Origin: Longilinea arvoryzae
GTDB lineage: Bacteria > Chloroflexota > Anaerolineae > Anaerolineales > Anaerolineaceae
Assembly (NCBI RefSeq): GCF_001050235.1
Contig: NZ_DF967972.1
Span: forward strand, 1,665,779-1,729,778
Length of the DNA: 64,000 nucleotides
Reading direction: 5' to 3'
The notes below the pieces were generated by a model. It did no database searches and was not told where the DNA came from. It worked only from the letters and a program-made list of their open reading frames with translations. How positions within the stretch are numbered: the stretch's first letter is position 1; every line of letters starts with the position of its first letter. Of this stretch, positions 17,569 to 25,962 are shown in pieces. The translations under genes were made by a program, and so were the position numbers.

Positions 17569-18015
17569 TTAATGGGATGTGATATTCAAAATGGTGGCGA
17601 TTACGAATAAAACTGCATACGCGAACCACAATTTCCGATTCAGCAGGATCAGCGGCCACCAGTAGAACATCACCGTGGCCAGGTAAAGAAATACATAGGG
17701 GAAAATGATGGACGGACGGAGTGGGTTGCGGAATGGTATCTTTGCTACATAATCTACCCACAGCCCAAAGGCAGCATAGACGACAAAAATGAACCCGCCC
17801 AACCAAAACGACCAGCTCTTGCCGCCGCGCAGCAGGAAAACGCTGATGATGGCTGCCGGAATACATAGCGCGTAAACGATCCAGCCGTACTTGACGGTAT
17901 AACTATCGAATAAAGGTTTACGTATGGCGAAATGAAGGATAAAAATTATTTGAAACAGGAACGCCCAAACAACATACAGCCGGTCGAGTTTGTCGAGGTT
18001 GGCCCAGGTGGACAT
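17569..18015 (-). CDS. Small integral membrane protein, unknown function
   Basis: 148 residues with four hydrophobic helices (about 13-30, 43-62, 68-86 and 105-142, the last possibly two). AGAGGTGA lies five bases before the ATG. Aromatic-rich (many Trp, Phe and Tyr), short loops, no recognised catalytic motif. It resembles small TspO-sized or DUF-type membrane proteins, but I cannot place it in a family. Transcribed alone on the minus strand. Confidence 0.65.
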   Translation of the reverse strand: MSTWANLDKLDRLYVVWAFLFQIIFILHFAIRKPLFDSYTVKYGWIVYALCIPAAIISVFLLRGGKSWSFWLGGFIFVVYAAFGLWVDYVAKIPFRNPLRPSIIFPYVFLYLATVMFYWWPLILLNRKLWFAYAVLFVIATILNITSH

Positions 18016-18288
18016 ACTTCACCTCTGTTTCAGGTTAAGTAACCGATTCTATTTACGGATGGGATCCAAGGGTATCTATTATTGTATAGCATTATTGACA
18101 CAGTTGCTCTACGAAAATAATGCAAGAGCGATCCTTTCGCTTATGATGTAGGCTGAACCTCCTGTCGCAAGCCATATCCGAAGACAGGGACGTATGCTCA
18201 CCCGGGAAGAGGACCGGCGCAAGACCCGGGGAAAAAACCTGCACACAAACACAATGGAAAGCCCCGACCCTTCAGGTCGAGGATGCCC

Positions 18289-19278
18289 TTACTGTGGATA
18301 GGCAGATTGCACGGCGGCGATGATGCGATCACATAATGCGTCGAAGGCCGGGTCGACCACCCGGCGGGCGGGATCAGCCCTGTACCAGGCGACGATTTCC
18401 TCGGCGCCGCGCGCGAAGGGCACCGTGCAGGTGAAACCCGGCGCCAGGCGTTTGATGCGCGTGTTATCGAACACCATGCTGTGCATTTTATCGCCCAACA
18501 GGCTGGCGCCCCAGCCGGGGTCGTATGCGGCGATCAACTCGGAGGGCACGTGGACCAGTTTGGGAGTCACGCCAGCCGCTCGCGCCAACGCTTCGTAAAT
18601 CTGATTCCAGCTGAGCGATTCATCCGAGGTGATGTGAACGGCATTCCCCAGCGCGCGCGGGTTCCCCAGCAGGGGCACGAAACCTTTGGCGAAGTCGGTG
18701 TTGTGGGTCAGCGTCCACAGTGAGGTGCCGTCGCCGTGCACGATGACCGGCTTGCCCTGCAGCATGCGTTCCATCATCGTCCAGCCGCCGTGGAAGGGCA
18801 GCAGCGCGCGGTCGTAGGTGTGCGAGGGGCGCACGATGGTCATCGGGAATTTCTCCTCGCGGCAGGCGCGCACCAGGCGTTCTTCGCAGGCGATTTTGTT
18901 GCGCGAATATTCCCAGTAAGGGTTATCCAGAAGGGTGGCTTCGGTCACCGGAAGCGCGGCCGGCGGGGTCTGGTAAGCCGAAGCCGAGCTGATAAAAATG
19001 TATTGCCCGGTGCGCCCGCGAAAGAGTTCCAGGTCGGCTTCGAGCTGGTCGGGCGTGAAAACGATCCAATCGACCACGGCGTCGAATCGCTGCCCGGCGA
19101 GCGCGGCGTGGGCTGATCCCGATTCGCGGATATCGCCATGTAAGACTTTGGCGCCGGACGGAATGGGGCGCGCCGATTGGCCGCGGTTGAGCAGGTAGAG
19201 GTCGATGCCGCGTTCGAGCACCAGGCTCGCGCAGGCCGAACTGATGACGCCGGTTCCACCGATGAATAATACTTTCAT
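18289..19278 (-). CDS. NAD(P)-dependent epimerase/dehydratase-like extended SDR
   Basis: 329 residues with AGGAGGT before the ATG. Rossmann motif 'G-G-T-G-V-I-S-S-A-C' at residues 7-16, and an active-site 'Y-S-R-N-K' (Tyr and Lys four apart) near residue 128. The family resemblance is to the CSP41-like/atypical extended SDR group ('L-L-N-R-G-Q' after the second strand and 'H-G-D-I-R' after the third). Substrate unknown: a sugar nucleotide or RNA-binding role cannot be told apart by sequence. A palindromic repeat lies just upstream of its start. Confidence 0.75.
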   Translation of the reverse strand: MKVLFIGGTGVISSACASLVLERGIDLYLLNRGQSARPIPSGAKVLHGDIRESGSAHAALAGQRFDAVVDWIVFTPDQLEADLELFRGRTGQYIFISSASAYQTPPAALPVTEATLLDNPYWEYSRNKIACEERLVRACREEKFPMTIVRPSHTYDRALLPFHGGWTMMERMLQGKPVIVHGDGTSLWTLTHNTDFAKGFVPLLGNPRALGNAVHITSDESLSWNQIYEALARAAGVTPKLVHVPSELIAAYDPGWGASLLGDKMHSMVFDNTRIKRLAPGFTCTVPFARGAEEIVAWYRADPARRVVDPAFDALCDRIIAAVQSAYPQ

Positions 19279-19296
19279 GGGTTACCTCCTGAAGTC

Positions 19297-19442
19297 GCCA
19301 CAGAGATCCCAGAGGACACGGAGAAGAAACCAGAGCGAGAAGAGACCGGGAATGGAAAGAAACTGCCTGCTGCGATCGAAATACGATTTCTCGTTTTTTC
19401 TTTTCTCCAAGCCCTCTCTGTGATCTCTGTGTCCTCTGTGGC
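19297..19442. repeat. Second palindromic intergenic element
   Basis: Imperfect inverted arms at 19297-19323 and 19416-19442 (units CACAGAG, GACAC, CACGGAG and their complements) flank an A/G- then T/C-rich interior. It is related to the element at 7767-7907 in size, arm sequence and interior composition. It fills much of the 312-base gap between the divergent SDR and GntR genes; the rest of the gap holds the promoter and operator listed below. Confidence 0.65.
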
Positions 19443-19522
19443 TTCTCTTCCTTCCTTACAATCCAATTGTACTCAAAAGGCGTGTCACGAAAAAGTCACA
19501 CGAAGGATATGACAAAAACCTA

Positions 19523-19551
19523 TTGCATAATTCAGGTCGGCCTGCTATCCT
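19523..19551 (+). promoter_or_regulatory. Probable sigma-70 promoter of the murein salvage operon
   Basis: TTGCAT (19523-19528) and TATCCT (19546-19551) are separated by exactly 17 bases. Transcription would start near 19558, just before the operator-like repeats. Confidence 0.5.
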
Positions 19552-19560
19552 GATGCTAGT

Positions 19561-19589
19561 ACGGTATAGACTGGTTAGGCACGGTATAG
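19561..19589 (+). promoter_or_regulatory. Probable HutC/GntR operator (direct repeat)
   Basis: ACGGTATAG occurs at 19561-19569 and 19581-19589, exactly 20 bases (two helical turns) apart and ending one base before the regulator's ATG. The first copy contains GTATAGAC (19564-19571), which fits the GT-N-TA-N-AC consensus known for HutC-type GntR regulators. The second is a half match. This points to autoregulation. Confidence 0.55.
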
Positions 19590-19590
19590 G

Positions 19591-20367
19591 ATGGATTTCA
19601 TACAACTCGACAAAAACAGCTCAGAACAGCTTTACCTGCAAATCCGGCGCATCCTGCTCAAGGCAATCCGCGAGCAAGATCTGCTGCCCGGCCAGCGGAT
19701 TCCCTCCGTCACCGAATTGTCCGACTTGACCCACGTCGCTCGCATGACGGTGCGTCAGGCGCTGCAGGTCCTCATCGATGAAGGCTGGTTGTACACAGTG
19801 CCCGGCAAGGGTACGTTCGTGTCCGAAAGCCCACGCATCGAGCAGAACCTGCAATATCTGAGCGGTTGGACGGAGGAAATCAGCGCGCAGGGCATGGTGC
19901 CTTCGACCCGCGTGATTTCACTGAACGTCCTGCCGGCGGATAAGATGGTGGCAAACCGGCTGGGGGTCCCGGTGGGCACGCGCGTCTACTGTCTGGTGCG
20001 CGTCCGGCTGGCGGATAACTTCCCGGTCTCACTTGAAAAGACCCACCTGTGCTGCGACGCCTTCCCCGGCCTGGATAAGATGATCGACCAGAATCCATCC
20101 CTCTACCATATCCTGCGTGAAAAATATCAAGCCTACCCGATTCGCGCTTTGCAATTCATCGAAGCCGGCGAGGCGGATGGGGTGACGGCCACCCTGCTGG
20201 AAATTCCCGTTGGAAAAGCCGTGATGACCTCGGAACGCATCACTTACGATGCCAATGGACGCCAGATCGAATATACGATCGGCGTTACCCGGGCCGGATT
20301 CCTGCGGTATAAGACCGAACTGAGCGCCAACAGCGCGACGGTACGAGAATTCATCGTTAAAAGTTGA
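19591..20367 (+). CDS. GntR-family (HutC/UTRA) transcriptional regulator
   Basis: 258 residues. N-terminal winged helix-turn-helix (about 10-78: 'Y-L-Q-I-R-R-I-L ... L-P-G-Q-R-I-P-S-V-T-E-L-S' and 'R-M-T-V-R-Q-A-L'), then a UTRA ligand-binding domain (about 95-245) with 'V-G-T-R-V-Y-C-L-V-R-V-R' and 'M-T-S-E-R-I-T-Y'. HutC-type members such as NagR/YvoA respond to amino-sugar phosphates. As first gene before NamZ and the salvage genes it most likely senses a GlcNAc or MurNAc phosphate and controls the operon and itself, through the repeats directly upstream. Confidence 0.88.
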   Translation: MDFIQLDKNSSEQLYLQIRRILLKAIREQDLLPGQRIPSVTELSDLTHVARMTVRQALQVLIDEGWLYTVPGKGTFVSESPRIEQNLQYLSGWTEEISAQGMVPSTRVISLNVLPADKMVANRLGVPVGTRVYCLVRVRLADNFPVSLEKTHLCCDAFPGLDKMIDQNPSLYHILREKYQAYPIRALQFIEAGEADGVTATLLEIPVGKAVMTSERITYDANGRQIEYTIGVTRAGFLRYKTELSANSATVREFIVKS

Positions 20368-20441
20368 AATTGGGCGGCTCTGAGGCTTCAGCCTGAGCTG
20401 ATACAATTTTGGTTTTCTACCTTGAGGACGAGTAATCTGCC

Positions 20442-21602
20442 ATGATGGTTCGAAGTGGTCTGGAAGGTTTGCTTGCAGAAAATTGCCGTTCATTGAAAGG
20501 CCGGCGGGTGGGTCTGATCGGCCAATCGGCAGCGGTGCTGCCAGATTTTACGCACGGCCTGGACGCGCTGCTGCGCGCCGGGGTTAATGTGACGGCTTTG
20601 TTCGGTCCGGAACACGGATTTCGGGGCGCGGCGGCGGATGGCGCGTCCGTGGAAAACCAGCGCGATCCGAAAACCGGCCTGCCGGTCTACAGTCTGTACG
20701 GCCCAACCCGCCAGCCAACGAATGAAATGCTGGCAAGCGTGGATGCCCTGGTGTTCGACATGCAGGACGTCGGCGTGCGCTTCTACACATATTTAAGCAC
20801 TTTGTTCTACGGCATGAAGGGCGCCGCGGCGGCCGGGATGCCTTTTTGGGTGTTGGACCGGCCGAATCCTTTGGGCGGCTTGAAACTGGCCGGTCCCCTG
20901 GTCGCGCCCGGCTTTGAATCTTTCATCGGCGTCGTGCGCATCCCGATTATGTACGGTCTGACGCTGGGAGAACTGGCGGGTTGGATGAACGCCACCTATC
21001 ACCTGGGCGCCGATTTGAGATTGGCACCGATGAAGGGTTGGACACGCAGCATGTCCTTCGAACAGACCGGTCTGCCGTGGGTGCCCACCTCGCCCGCCAT
21101 GCCGCACCTGTCCACCGTGCGGGTTTACCCGGGTACCTGCCTGATCGAGGGCACCAACCTTTCCGAGGGGCGCGGGACCGCGCTGCCGTTCGAAGTGGTG
21201 GGCGCGCCCTGGCTGGACGGTGAAGCGCTGGCGGACAGCCTGAATCAGTTGGATCTGGCCGGCGTGCGCTTTCGCCCGGTGGCCTTCAGCCCGACGGCCA
21301 GCAAGTTTGCCGGAACGACCTGTTTTGGCGTACAATTGCACGTTTCTCAGGCGCAGGCTTTTCAGCCGGTCGAGACCGGCCTGCATGTCATTGCGGCCTG
21401 CCGCGCGCAAAATCCCGAACAGTTCAAGTTCTTGGAGACGAGTTGGGAGGGGCGACCAGCCCATTTCGATCTGGCTATTGGTAACTCACAGGTTCGTGAA
21501 CAAATCGAGGTAGGAGCGCCGGTTGATGAGATCTGTCAATCCTGGCGCGCCGAGCTGGCAGAGTTCGAAAGAGACTGCGCAGCTTATTTACGTTATGCCT
21601 GA
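20442..21602 (+). CDS. namZ: NamZ-type exo-beta-N-acetylmuramidase (DUF1343)
   Basis: 386 residues covering the whole DUF1343 fold: 'F-G-P-E-H-G-F-R-G', 'L-Y-G-P-T-R-Q-P-T', 'F-D-M-Q-D-V-G-V-R-F-Y-T-Y', 'L-D-R-P-N-P-L-G-G', 'G-T-N-L-S-E-G-R-G-T' and 'F-E-V-V-G-A-P-W' are all conserved in NamZ (B. subtilis YbbC). That enzyme removes MurNAc from the non-reducing end of peptidoglycan fragments. I see no signal peptide, although NamZ is secreted in Bacillus; it may act on imported fragments or be exported another way. It follows the GntR gene and leads into the importer genes. Confidence 0.88.
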   Translation: MMVRSGLEGLLAENCRSLKGRRVGLIGQSAAVLPDFTHGLDALLRAGVNVTALFGPEHGFRGAAADGASVENQRDPKTGLPVYSLYGPTRQPTNEMLASVDALVFDMQDVGVRFYTYLSTLFYGMKGAAAAGMPFWVLDRPNPLGGLKLAGPLVAPGFESFIGVVRIPIMYGLTLGELAGWMNATYHLGADLRLAPMKGWTRSMSFEQTGLPWVPTSPAMPHLSTVRVYPGTCLIEGTNLSEGRGTALPFEVVGAPWLDGEALADSLNQLDLAGVRFRPVAFSPTASKFAGTTCFGVQLHVSQAQAFQPVETGLHVIAACRAQNPEQFKFLETSWEGRPAHFDLAIGNSQVREQIEVGAPVDEICQSWRAELAEFERDCAAYLRYA

Positions 21603-21629
21603 AGGTAAATTCCCAAAAGAGGTAAGTCA

Positions 21630-22715
21630 ATGAGTTCAATCAGCGCTACATCTGTGGCAAGGACTAAGCGCCCGACCAACTGGCTCAGCAAGATCTACAA
21701 GAACTTCTGGGTGCAGACGACCTTGAAAAAGATCTTCATCATCTGGGTGGTGGTCACCTTTACCTTCCTGATCATCCGCGCGCTGCCCGGCAACCCGGTG
21801 GATATCATGGTCATGAACCTGATGGATACCCAGGGTCTGTCGGAAGACGAAGCTCGCCAACGCGCAGCCCAATTGATGCGCATCGATCTGGACGCGCCGC
21901 TTTCGGCGCAATATATCGATTATATGAAGAATCTGGTAAAAGGCGACCTGGGCGATTCCTATGTGCTGGCGCGCGGCAAGCCGGTGATGGACCTGATCGC
22001 CGCCCGCCTGCCGTGGACGCTCTTCAGCGTCGGCACGGCCCTGATTATCAGTTTCGTTATCGGTATGTTCCTGGGTATGGTGGCAGCTTACCGGCGAAAT
22101 TCATTACTGGATCACTTGCTGACCAATTTCAGTGCAATCATCGATTCGATCCCCAACACGCTGACGGCCATCATCCTGATCCTGCTGTTGGTGGTGAATT
22201 GGAAACTATTACCGGTGACCACCATCCGCGGTTCCCTTAGCCCTGGCATCAAACCCGGTTTCACCCTGATATTCTTCGGAGATGTGCTCAAACATTACGC
22301 CCTGCCCGGTTTTGTATACGTACTGACCACATTGGGTAGCTGGCTGCTTTCCATGCGCAGCAGCACCATGAGCACACTGGGTGAGGACTACGTCAACGTC
22401 GCAAAGGCCCGCGGTTTGTCGGACTCGCGCATCATCACGGCGTACGTCGGCCGCAACGCCAGCCTGCCACTGGTGACCAGTCTGGCCATTTCCCTGGGGT
22501 TCGTGGTGGGCGGCTCGATCCTGATCGAAAAGATCTTTATCTATCAGGGCATTGGTTTGCTGCTCGATCAGGCCGTATCCAAACGCGATTACCCCGTCAT
22601 GCAAGGAATTCTGCTTGTGACCACCATTACCGTCATTGTCTCGACCATGCTGGCTGACATGCTTTACGGCTGGCTCGACCCGCGCATTCGAGTGACGAAA
22701 GACAAGGAGGATTAG
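21630..22715 (+). CDS. Peptide/oligosaccharide ABC importer permease (DppB type)
   Basis: 361 residues. First membrane helix about 35-57, then a periplasmic loop and the binding-protein-dependent transport domain (about 130-350) with five or so helices. The EAA-type coupling motif is 'Y-V-N-V-A-K-A-R-G-L-S-D-S-R-I', and 'R-A-L-P-G-N-P-V-D' follows the first helix as in DppB. It pairs with the next gene. Context implies muropeptide or amino-sugar uptake; in Thermotogae and Chloroflexota this importer class often carries oligosaccharides. Confidence 0.88.
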   Translation: MSSISATSVARTKRPTNWLSKIYKNFWVQTTLKKIFIIWVVVTFTFLIIRALPGNPVDIMVMNLMDTQGLSEDEARQRAAQLMRIDLDAPLSAQYIDYMKNLVKGDLGDSYVLARGKPVMDLIAARLPWTLFSVGTALIISFVIGMFLGMVAAYRRNSLLDHLLTNFSAIIDSIPNTLTAIILILLLVVNWKLLPVTTIRGSLSPGIKPGFTLIFFGDVLKHYALPGFVYVLTTLGSWLLSMRSSTMSTLGEDYVNVAKARGLSDSRIITAYVGRNASLPLVTSLAISLGFVVGGSILIEKIFIYQGIGLLLDQAVSKRDYPVMQGILLVTTITVIVSTMLADMLYGWLDPRIRVTKDKED

Positions 22716-22717
22716 CC

Positions 22718-23602
22718 ATGAGCACGATCGGAGCTTCTCTGAAAAAAATGGCAGCCTCGGCCTGGAAGACCTTCAAGCTGCTCGCGCGCAACAAGGTCGG
22801 GCTGTTTGGATTGTTTCTGATCCTGGCCATCTTCCTGATTTCCTTCGTCGGACCGCTGGTTGTGGCGCCCGAAACAAGCTCGCACGTCACGGCGATCAAT
22901 AAACCGCCATCCTACGCGCACCCCCTGGGGACGGATTTCATGGGGCGGGAAAACTGGAAGATGATGATCCAGGGCGGCAAAGAAGTCATCATCGTGGCCT
23001 TCCTGGCCGGCTTGTTCACGACCGCCATAGCAGTCGTGGTCGGCGCGGTGAGCGCCTTCATGGGCGGGCGGGTGGACAGCATACTGATGACCATCACCGA
23101 CATCTGGCTGACTCTGCCGCGGTTCTTACTGCTGGTGGTGATCGCGACCATCATCGCCCTGGATAATTCGTGGACGCTGGCGGTTTTCCTGGCGGTGATC
23201 GGCTGGCCGGGTCTGGCGCGCCAGGTGCGCTCGCAATTCTTGTCCTTGAAACGGCGCGAGTACATCGAAGCCGCCCAACTGCTCGACCTCGGCACGCCGC
23301 ATATCATTTTCCGCGAGATGCTGCCCAACATGATGAGCTACATCACCATCGCCATGATCCAATCCATGGCCGCGGCCATCTACTCGCAAACCGGCCTGGT
23401 CTTCCTGGGCGTGGTCCCCTTCGGCAATAACTGGGGTGTGATGTTCAGCCTGGCCTACAGCAAGAACGCCATCTATAATCCCAACGCCGCCGCCAGCATG
23501 CTGGTGCCCATGTGCGGCATCATTCTCCTACAGCTCGGTCTGGTCCTCTTCTCGCGCTCTCTCGAAGAGATCTTCAACCCGCGGCTGCGCATGGGAGTGT
23601 AA
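22718..23602 (+). CDS. Peptide/oligosaccharide ABC importer permease (DppC type)
   Basis: 294 residues with an N-terminal helix (about 26-50), a periplasmic segment ending in 'H-P-L-G-T-D-F-M-G-R-E-N' (the DppC hallmark 'LGTD..GRD'), then the transport domain with the EAA motif 'Y-I-E-A-A-Q-L-L-D-L-G-T-P'. Only two bases separate it from the DppB-type gene. It forms the channel with that partner. Confidence 0.88.
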   Translation: MSTIGASLKKMAASAWKTFKLLARNKVGLFGLFLILAIFLISFVGPLVVAPETSSHVTAINKPPSYAHPLGTDFMGRENWKMMIQGGKEVIIVAFLAGLFTTAIAVVVGAVSAFMGGRVDSILMTITDIWLTLPRFLLLVVIATIIALDNSWTLAVFLAVIGWPGLARQVRSQFLSLKRREYIEAAQLLDLGTPHIIFREMLPNMMSYITIAMIQSMAAAIYSQTGLVFLGVVPFGNNWGVMFSLAYSKNAIYNPNAAASMLVPMCGIILLQLGLVLFSRSLEEIFNPRLRMGV

Positions 23603-23604
23603 TC

Positions 23605-24666
23605 ATGACACAAGCTGCCATCTATCCTGAAGTAAGTCATCGGGCAGAAATACCCATTCTGTCCATTCGCAATCTGAGCATTTCTTATCAGGCCAAACGC
23701 GGCTGGGTGCAGGCGGTGCGCAACGTCAACCTGGACGTTCGCATGGGCGAGGCCCTGGCATTGATCGGCGAGAGCGGTTCGGGTAAGACCACCCTGGGGC
23801 TCGAGATCGTTCGCCTGCTGCCGAGCAACGCGCGTGTGCCGCAGGGAGAAATCCTGTACCAGAAGATCAAGAAGAACTCCGGGGGCCTGGGGCCGACGGT
23901 GGATGTGATGAACCTGGGTACCCAGGCGTTACGCCAATTCCGCTGGAAAGAATGCGCCATGGTATTCCAGGCGGCTTTGAATGCCTTCAATCCCGTCCTG
24001 CGCGTTTCCGATCAGTTTGCCGATACCGCCCGCGCGCATGGCTACAAACAGGGCCGCGAATTGGAAGAACGGGCCAAGGAGCTGTTCCATCTGGTGCGCC
24101 TGGAGCCGGAGCGGGTCTGGAAAGCCTATCCGCACGAACTATCCGGCGGCATGCGCCAGCGCGTGCTGATTGCGCTGGGCCTGCTGCTCGAACCCCAGCT
24201 GCTGATTCTGGATGAGCCGACCACGGCGCTGGATATTCTCACCCAGCGCAACATCATGGATGTGCTCAAGGATCTGCGCACCCAATTGAATTTCTCGATG
24301 ATCTTTATTTCGCATGACCTTTCGCTGGCCGCCGAACTGGCTGATCGGGTGGCGACCATGTACGCCGGGCGGGTGGTGGAGGTGAGCGATGTGTATACGA
24401 CCTTCAAGCACCCGCATCACCCCTATACCATCGGTTTGATCAAGGCCGTGCCCACTCTGACCACGCACAAGGACAACATTTCCTCCATCCCAGGTTCGCC
24501 GCCGGATTTGATCAACATGCCGGCCGGGTGCAAATTCCACCCACGCTGCCCGCTGGCCGACGATCGCTGCCGGCACGAAGAACCGAATCTGGAACCCACC
24601 ACCAATCCCGATCATCTGGTGGCCTGTTGGAAGTGGAAGACTGCCCGCCTGGATATGACGGCCTAG
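23605..24666 (+). CDS. ABC importer ATPase (DppD type)
   Basis: 353 residues from the ATG two bases after the permease stop; the longer frame upstream overlaps the permease. Walker A 'G-E-S-G-S-G-K-T-T' (about 53-61), Q-loop 'M-V-F-Q-A', signature 'L-S-G-G-M-R-Q-R' (about 181-188), Walker B 'L-L-I-L-D-E-P-T-T-A-L-D' and the H-loop His are intact. The C-terminal oligopeptide-transporter extension has the four-Cys pattern 'C-K-F-H-P-R-C-P ... C-R-H-E ... C-W' that binds an iron-sulfur cluster in some family members. It works with the next ATPase. Confidence 0.9.
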   Translation: MTQAAIYPEVSHRAEIPILSIRNLSISYQAKRGWVQAVRNVNLDVRMGEALALIGESGSGKTTLGLEIVRLLPSNARVPQGEILYQKIKKNSGGLGPTVDVMNLGTQALRQFRWKECAMVFQAALNAFNPVLRVSDQFADTARAHGYKQGRELEERAKELFHLVRLEPERVWKAYPHELSGGMRQRVLIALGLLLEPQLLILDEPTTALDILTQRNIMDVLKDLRTQLNFSMIFISHDLSLAAELADRVATMYAGRVVEVSDVYTTFKHPHHPYTIGLIKAVPTLTTHKDNISSIPGSPPDLINMPAGCKFHPRCPLADDRCRHEEPNLEPTTNPDHLVACWKWKTARLDMTA

Positions 24667-24678
24667 GAAGAGGACGCA

Positions 24679-25680
24679 GTGGATAAACCGATTATTGAAC
24701 TCAATCATGTCAGCCGCGCGTTTCAGGTGAAACGCAACACCTATATCAAGGCGGTCGATAACGTTTCCATGCGCCTCAAGGAGGGTGAAATCGTCTGCCT
24801 GGTGGGCGAATCTGGCTGCGGCAAGACGACCACCGGGAAGATGATCGTGGGGTTGACCCGGCCCACTTCCGGTGAAGTGCTGTATATGGGCAAGGACATC
24901 AGCCAGTTGAACAAGGAAGAATGGAAACGCTTCCGGCTGGGCGTTCAAATGGTGCATCAAGACCCTTACGCCTCGTTGAATCCGTCCTTCACGATCTATG
25001 ACACGTTGGCCGCGCCGTTGCGCCATCACGGCTTTACCAGCGGGGATGAAAATACGAAGAAACGGGTCATCGAGCTGTTGGAAATGGTCGACTTAACCCC
25101 TGCCAGTGAAATTCTGGATAAATACCCGCACCAGTTGAGCGGCGGACAGCGCCAGCGGGTTTCAGTGGCGCGCGCGTTGACGGTAAGCCCCTCTGTTCTG
25201 GTGGCGGATGAAGCGGTTTCGATGGTGGATGTATCCATCCGCATCAGCCTGCTGAACACTTTGCTCAAGTTGAAGGAACGCATGGGTCTGGCGGTGCTGT
25301 TCATCACCCATGACCTGGCCCTGGCCAAATACTTCGCCTGGGAAGGGCGCATCGGCGTCATGTACCTGGGGCGCATGGTAGAAATCAACGGCGCCCGCGA
25401 GTTGGTCGATAACCCCCAGCATCCGTATACCCAGGCGCTCCTCTCGGCCATCCCGGAAGCCGATCCGGATATCACCCGCCAGAAACGGCATGTCAATCTG
25501 CGCAGTATGGACGTTCCATCCCTGCTGCACCTGCCCACCGGCTGCACATTCCATCCGCGCTGTCCGTTATGGGATGCCGATATCTGCGAAAAAGTGGTCC
25601 CCGACCTGGTCAACTACCGGGATGGTTCGCAGGTGGCCTGCCACATTGTTGCGCGTAAACGCGAAATGGATGCCCGATGA
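24679..25680 (+). CDS. ABC importer ATPase (DppF type)
   Basis: 333 residues from a GTG start. Walker A 'G-E-S-G-C-G-K-T-T' (about 43-51), 'M-V-H-Q-D-P-Y-A-S-L-N-P' Q-loop, signature 'L-S-G-G-Q-R-Q-R' and Walker B 'V-L-V-A-D-E-A-V-S-M-V-D', where the usual Pro after Glu is Ala. The C-terminal Cys pattern 'C-T-F-H-P-R-C-P' is present. The stop overlaps the ATG of the small membrane gene that follows. Confidence 0.9.
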   Translation: MDKPIIELNHVSRAFQVKRNTYIKAVDNVSMRLKEGEIVCLVGESGCGKTTTGKMIVGLTRPTSGEVLYMGKDISQLNKEEWKRFRLGVQMVHQDPYASLNPSFTIYDTLAAPLRHHGFTSGDENTKKRVIELLEMVDLTPASEILDKYPHQLSGGQRQRVSVARALTVSPSVLVADEAVSMVDVSIRISLLNTLLKLKERMGLAVLFITHDLALAKYFAWEGRIGVMYLGRMVEINGARELVDNPQHPYTQALLSAIPEADPDITRQKRHVNLRSMDVPSLLHLPTGCTFHPRCPLWDADICEKVVPDLVNYRDGSQVACHIVARKREMDAR

Positions 25681-25856
25681 GCCCGCAAGCCGGACAAACC
25701 TGGTTCCGAGTGGCCGTTTTTATCACGTTGATGTCGGCCCTGCTGTTGTTCGTGGTGCAGCCAGGCACGGCGGAGTTTGTCATCGACGTTGCAACCCTGG
25801 TGATTGGTTTGATCTTTATGGCTGTGATTGTCGTTATTGCACGCAGATCGAGATAA
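25677..25856 (+). CDS. 59-residue two-helix membrane protein in the importer operon
   Basis: Starts at the ATG overlapping the ATPase stop (ATGA) and ends with TAA at 25854-25856. The product has two hydrophobic helices (about 10-28 and 36-54), a short loop with Pro-Gly-Thr, and an Arg-rich tail. No family recognised. Overlap with the ATPase gene and co-directional position support real translation; a spacer or importer-associated small protein is an inference. Confidence 0.6.
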   Translation: MSPQAGQTWFRVAVFITLMSALLLFVVQPGTAEFVIDVATLVIGLIFMAVIVVIARRSR

Positions 25857-25862
25857 GCCTTG

Positions 25863-25874
25863 AAAGGAGGTGAT
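25863..25874 (+). other. Full-length Shine-Dalgarno sequence without a gene
   Basis: AAAGGAGGTGAT matches the complete anti-Shine-Dalgarno complement of typical 16S rRNA. The following start codons give only a three-codon frame (TTG at 25874), so no protein explains it. It lies seven bases after the small membrane gene. Confidence 0.5.
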
Positions 25875-25962
25875 TGGATCGGTAGACGTCTGTTAACATT
25901 GCAGGTTCACATCTTTGGACCATTCTTTGTAAATCCTGACGATTCTCATTGAGGAGAAGCAA

